From contig JAFTQI010000007.1 of assembly GCA_017462825.1 (NCBI GenBank), positions 1 to 64,000 on the forward strand: DNA of 64,000 nt. Direction: 5' to 3'. The notes under the pieces are model-generated. The model was given only the letters and a program-made list of their open reading frames with translations. It was not told the origin of the DNA and did not search any database. Made by a program: the position numbers and the translations under genes. The first letter of the stretch is position 1. Every line of letters begins with the position of its first letter. Shown one piece after another: positions 61,259-64,000 of this stretch. The stretch is from Clostridia bacterium (GTDB taxonomy: Bacteria > Bacillota_A > Clostridia > Christensenellales > Borkfalkiaceae).

Positions 61259-62701
61259 CTAAAACTGATTCCCACGTGCGTTTTGTTTCAACTTTCGTAT
61301 TCTTCTCTCTTTATCCCGCTGTATCACAGTTTTTTCGAGCGCAGGCGGAAGTTTTTTCGGTCTTGTCATCAAATAGTACCGCATCTCGTCCAAACTATGA
61401 TCGTCCGTCTTTTTCGGCGCGTCGCCGTTTCCCCAAAAATACCCCTTAATTTCCCCGATCAAACGGGTACACGAGCTAAATATATAAATATTCGGCTGAC
61501 CGTTATCCCTACGCAAATAACTTTTGACTCTCGCAATCCCCGCAAACAAATCCTTTTCCACGTTCGGATTGACCAAAATCCCCCGCTCGTAAAAAAGCTC
61601 CACCACACTCTTAACTCCGCCAAGAGTTCGTTGCTTGGCTGCGCTGTCGATGAGCGCGCTAATCCTTCCCTGTGCGTCGGTATGCCAACCGATTTTTCGG
61701 CTGATATTCTTCAACGCCTCCGCGTGATAATCAATATCCCTTCCCGCTTCGTAATGTTCCGCGACGACGTACACGTTCTCATCAAAATCCACGGCATACC
61801 AATGCGCCGAAAGAGGGTTATTCAACCCTGGGTCTATCGAAATGGTATCCTGCCACTCTTTGGGGACAGGGAACGGATCGATCACGTGCACGTGCTCGTC
61901 AAACTCGGGATACACCAAACCCGCCGCCGCGCTCGCAAACTTCCCGTAACGACGGGATTGCAGCGTCAACTCGTCCATGGTAGCCTCTAACGCGCGAATT
62001 TCCTCTTTATCAAGGTAAGGATTGTCGCTCCATTCCATAAACTCGTACCAGATTTCAGGGTCGCCGCGCCGATTAAGATAAATCTCGTTATAAACGAAAG
62101 TCAACCCCTTTAACGGCGTCATAGTTCCAAACACGTCGCCGCGCCGATCGATGACGCGCATGCGGCACTCGTCGTAAACGTCCTTTGGCGGTTCTTCATC
62201 GAACCAGACGAAATCGAGCGACGCGCCTTGAAACTTTTCTCTGCCCTGATCGCAGCTTTTAAATCCTATCACCGAACTACCGCCCAAAACGTTCTTCACA
62301 CGGATAAAATCGATAATCCCGTGCTCAGGCGAATCTTTTCTTCCGCTGAGCATCACCACGTCCTCGATCCAGTCCTTTCGTAGATACCGCAAAATTTTCC
62401 TTTGCGCAACGTCGCGCTGCACTTGCAAGGAAAGCGACACCACCCACCCGCAAACGTCCTTTCGATTTTCCCGATAGGGGTGAATCCCCCGCGCCATATA
62501 GACGCACTCTACCGCGCCGCACTCCGTTTTTCCCGAGCGGTTCCCGCCAAAGACCCAACGGTTTCTTTTTTTCGACTTATGGAACATAAGCTGTTTTTCG
62601 TGCTTGATTTCCCCCGTATTATACAGCGCAAGAAAATCCTGTTTCTTTCTTCGCGACTGTTCCTCCTCAATTTTGCGTAGCTTTTCTACAATTTCTCTCA
62701 T
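61259..62701 (-). CDS. Phage terminase large subunit
   Basis: 480 residues from ATG 62701, with GGTGGAG before it; a TTG further up is in frame but has no ribosome site. ATPase: Walker A FGGNRSGKTECGA near 54, Walker B LDFVWFDEEP near 155. The RNase H-like nuclease keeps its acidic residues: SIDPGLNN near 277, LIDSAAKQ near 339 and DDHSLDEMRYYL near 435. It packages DNA into the procapsid through the portal. First gene of the module. Confidence 0.9.
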   Translation of the reverse strand: MREIVEKLRKIEEEQSRRKKQDFLALYNTGEIKHEKQLMFHKSKKRNRWVFGGNRSGKTECGAVECVYMARGIHPYRENRKDVCGWVVSLSLQVQRDVAQRKILRYLRKDWIEDVVMLSGRKDSPEHGIIDFIRVKNVLGGSSVIGFKSCDQGREKFQGASLDFVWFDEEPPKDVYDECRMRVIDRRGDVFGTMTPLKGLTFVYNEIYLNRRGDPEIWYEFMEWSDNPYLDKEEIRALEATMDELTLQSRRYGKFASAAAGLVYPEFDEHVHVIDPFPVPKEWQDTISIDPGLNNPLSAHWYAVDFDENVYVVAEHYEAGRDIDYHAEALKNISRKIGWHTDAQGRISALIDSAAKQRTLGGVKSVVELFYERGILVNPNVEKDLFAGIARVKSYLRRDNGQPNIYIFSSCTRLIGEIKGYFWGNGDAPKKTDDHSLDEMRYYLMTRPKKLPPALEKTVIQRDKERRIRKLKQNARGNQF

Positions 62702-62785
62702 ATTCTCCACCAACCCGCCAAAATTCCTCCCGACTTATCGCGTATAATAATTCGGCACAAAATAAATTTTAACACCACGTCATAC

Positions 62786-63529
62786 GTGAATGAAAATATT
62801 ATGAAAAAACGATTTTTCCTACTCGCGCCCATTTTGGCGTTACTATTCCTATTTTTGAGTTTTCCCGTCCGCACGGCTAGCGCGTCGGCATATTCTTCAC
62901 GCCCGCAATCGGGGGATTACGCCTGCATTCTCACCGACGCCGCTTTTTTCTACTCCTCCGCGGACGAAAAGCGGGGACTTTTCCTCCTCCCTCGCACCTA
63001 CTATGTCCGCCTTCTCGACTACGGCGAAGAGTACTGCCGAATCGAATATTTACAGGACAGCGACAAAGCCAAGCGTCTCGTCGGCTACGCCAAAACGCAG
63101 GATTTAACGTTTGTCGATTACCAACCCTTACGCCCCTATCTTTATTACGTATTCGAAGTAAAATACCGCATTGAAGATTCCGAATACACCTCCTCGGATT
63201 TTCTAACGGAAATCGTATTATCCTGCGTATACTATGGAGATTATAAAATCGGCTCGGAAACCTACTGCTACGTCCTTCGAAACGGCGAGTTTGGATACGT
63301 ACCGAAGCCCAACCGTCTTTACTACGAAGAAAACACGGAATACGCCGACCGATTAGCCAGCCAAATACCCGACGCCGAAAACTCGGCAGGCGCGGAAAAC
63401 ACAGACAAGAAAAATAAATCGAGCCCCGCGCAAATCGCGATACTCGTCACCGTTTGTCTGCTCGTACCCATTCTTGCGGGGTTACTTATCAAACCGCCGA
63501 AACGCCCGCCCTACGATATAGAAGAATAG
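62786..63529 (+). CDS. Secreted or membrane-anchored SH3-like protein
   Basis: 247 residues. A signal sequence (LLAPILALLFLFLSFPVRTA, about 13-32), a beta-rich extracellular part like bacterial SH3 (GDYACILTDAAFFYSSADEK, then YGEEYCRIEYL), a Lys/Ser linker and a C-terminal membrane segment (about 215-235). A GTG start or the ATG five codons later are both possible; neither has a good ribosome site. It is divergent from the terminase gene, probably host-encoded, and suggests the phage-like block ends here. Confidence 0.7.
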   Translation: MNENIMKKRFFLLAPILALLFLFLSFPVRTASASAYSSRPQSGDYACILTDAAFFYSSADEKRGLFLLPRTYYVRLLDYGEEYCRIEYLQDSDKAKRLVGYAKTQDLTFVDYQPLRPYLYYVFEVKYRIEDSEYTSSDFLTEIVLSCVYYGDYKIGSETYCYVLRNGEFGYVPKPNRLYYEENTEYADRLASQIPDAENSAGAENTDKKNKSSPAQIAILVTVCLLVPILAGLLIKPPKRPPYDIEE

Positions 63530-63549
63530 CCAAGCCGAACAATTTATCT

Positions 63550-64000
63550 TCAGTTCCAAAATCTCCGTTCGCACGCGGAGATTTTTTGGTCTTTGCCCTG
63601 CTCCACGAACGCATGGATTTTTCGAAAAATTTCCAAATCCTTGAACTCGCGAAGATAGACTTCCTTTGTAACGCCCGCGACGGTCAAAAGCTCGCCCATT
63701 TTTTTAGAAAGGCGGGCTTGGCGACGGAAATATGTACGCTCGTTCCATTTACATAACGCAAAATCACGCATTTTATCGGTATGACCGAAATAACGAATGG
63801 ATAGAAGAGTGCGTTCCTCGTCGGACAGCTTGTCCAAAATCCCTTTCACGGTTTGTTTAAGCCACGAAAGATTTTGCTGATGAATCAGTTCTTCCGCCAA
63901 ATACTCCGCAAGCTCCAACGCAGTACCTTTACCGCGGTAGGAGAGCACAGCTTTGTTTCGAATATGTTCCTCGTAATCCTTTTCCACCGTTTTCAAAAGC
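63550..64000 (-). CDS. Sigma-like helix-turn-helix protein, cut by the window edge
   Basis: About 150 residues visible. KLSDEERTLLSIRYFGHTDK followed by a recognition helix-like ERTYFRRQARLSKKM resembles sigma-70 region 4 or phage late regulators of the DUF1492/RinA type. No start codon with a ribosome site is seen before the window edge and the frame stays open, so the N-terminus may lie outside. Its position next to the terminase suggests control of the late module, as an inference. Confidence 0.55.
   Translation of the reverse strand, partial: LLKTVEKDYEEHIRNKAVLSYRGKGTALELAEYLAEELIHQQNLSWLKQTVKGILDKLSDEERTLLSIRYFGHTDKMRDFALCKWNERTYFRRQARLSKKMGELLTVAGVTKEVYLREFKDLEIFRKIHAFVEQGKDQKISACERRFWN

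Overview
The window looks like the chromosome of an anaerobic, endospore-forming Bacillota, most like an uncultured gut Clostridia (Christensenellales-like; this placement is inference). Support: a full-length spoIVA, a long Bacillus-type SRP RNA, a Rex repressor next to bifunctional adhE, a relative of [FeFe] hydrogenase, AddAB, an ECF transporter module next to truA, an L-box lysine riboswitch, and purine-rich Shine-Dalgarno sites before almost every gene. Most genes are on the minus strand and tightly packed, with ATGA overlaps.

Layout. 1-490: minus-strand tRNA cluster (Glu, a broken Glu copy, Glu, Met, fMet). 660-8000: spoIVA with a 48-residue ORF behind it, then a methyltransferase-hslO-TPR-HEAT operon and a membrane protein. 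8050-11380: plus-strand lysine operon asd-dapA-dapB behind a strong promoter and a lysine riboswitch. 11390-25800: housekeeping on the minus strand (gltX, panE-like, aroK, NUDIX, phosphatase, hemW, lepA, LysR regulator, mnmE, membrane protein, truA, ecfT and a fused two-domain ecfA). 25900-31060: ComEC-like hydrolase, Mrp ATPase, SRP RNA on the plus strand, dinB, thioredoxin-reductase-like enzyme and a small membrane protein. 31190-32760: tRNA-Gln, a hairpin-rich stretch with relics of that tRNA, and a frameshifted acyltransferase pseudogene. 32790-43790: secreted metallophosphoesterase, PRC-barrel protein, addA-addB and a lipoprotein. 43790-49250: tilS-hpt and rex-adhE. 49260-52920: an unusual block with an ABC permease, a 175-bp MITE-like element, a substrate-binding lipoprotein whose two lobes are in swapped order (circular permutation), and a hydrogenase-like protein that has lost H-cluster ligands and carries an acidic 14-residue repeat tail. 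53020-54280: trmB with an altered catalytic motif, and dut. 54380-62710: an intact phage packaging/head/neck module in P22-like order on the minus strand. 62780-64000: an SH3-like secreted protein and a sigma-like gene that leaves the window.

How it works together: the asd-dapA-dapB operon makes dihydrodipicolinate-pathway intermediates for lysine, peptidoglycan and spore dipicolinate under lysine feedback. Rex and AdhE form a redox-controlled ethanol pathway. tRNA maturation (MnmE, TruA, TilS, TrmB) is well represented. The most unusual items are the circularly permuted binding protein beside the MITE-like element, the degenerate hydrogenase paralog, the P22-like head module without visible integration or lysis genes, and an over-represented GGGGCAGGTA motif. 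All identifications come from reading the sequence; no database search was run.
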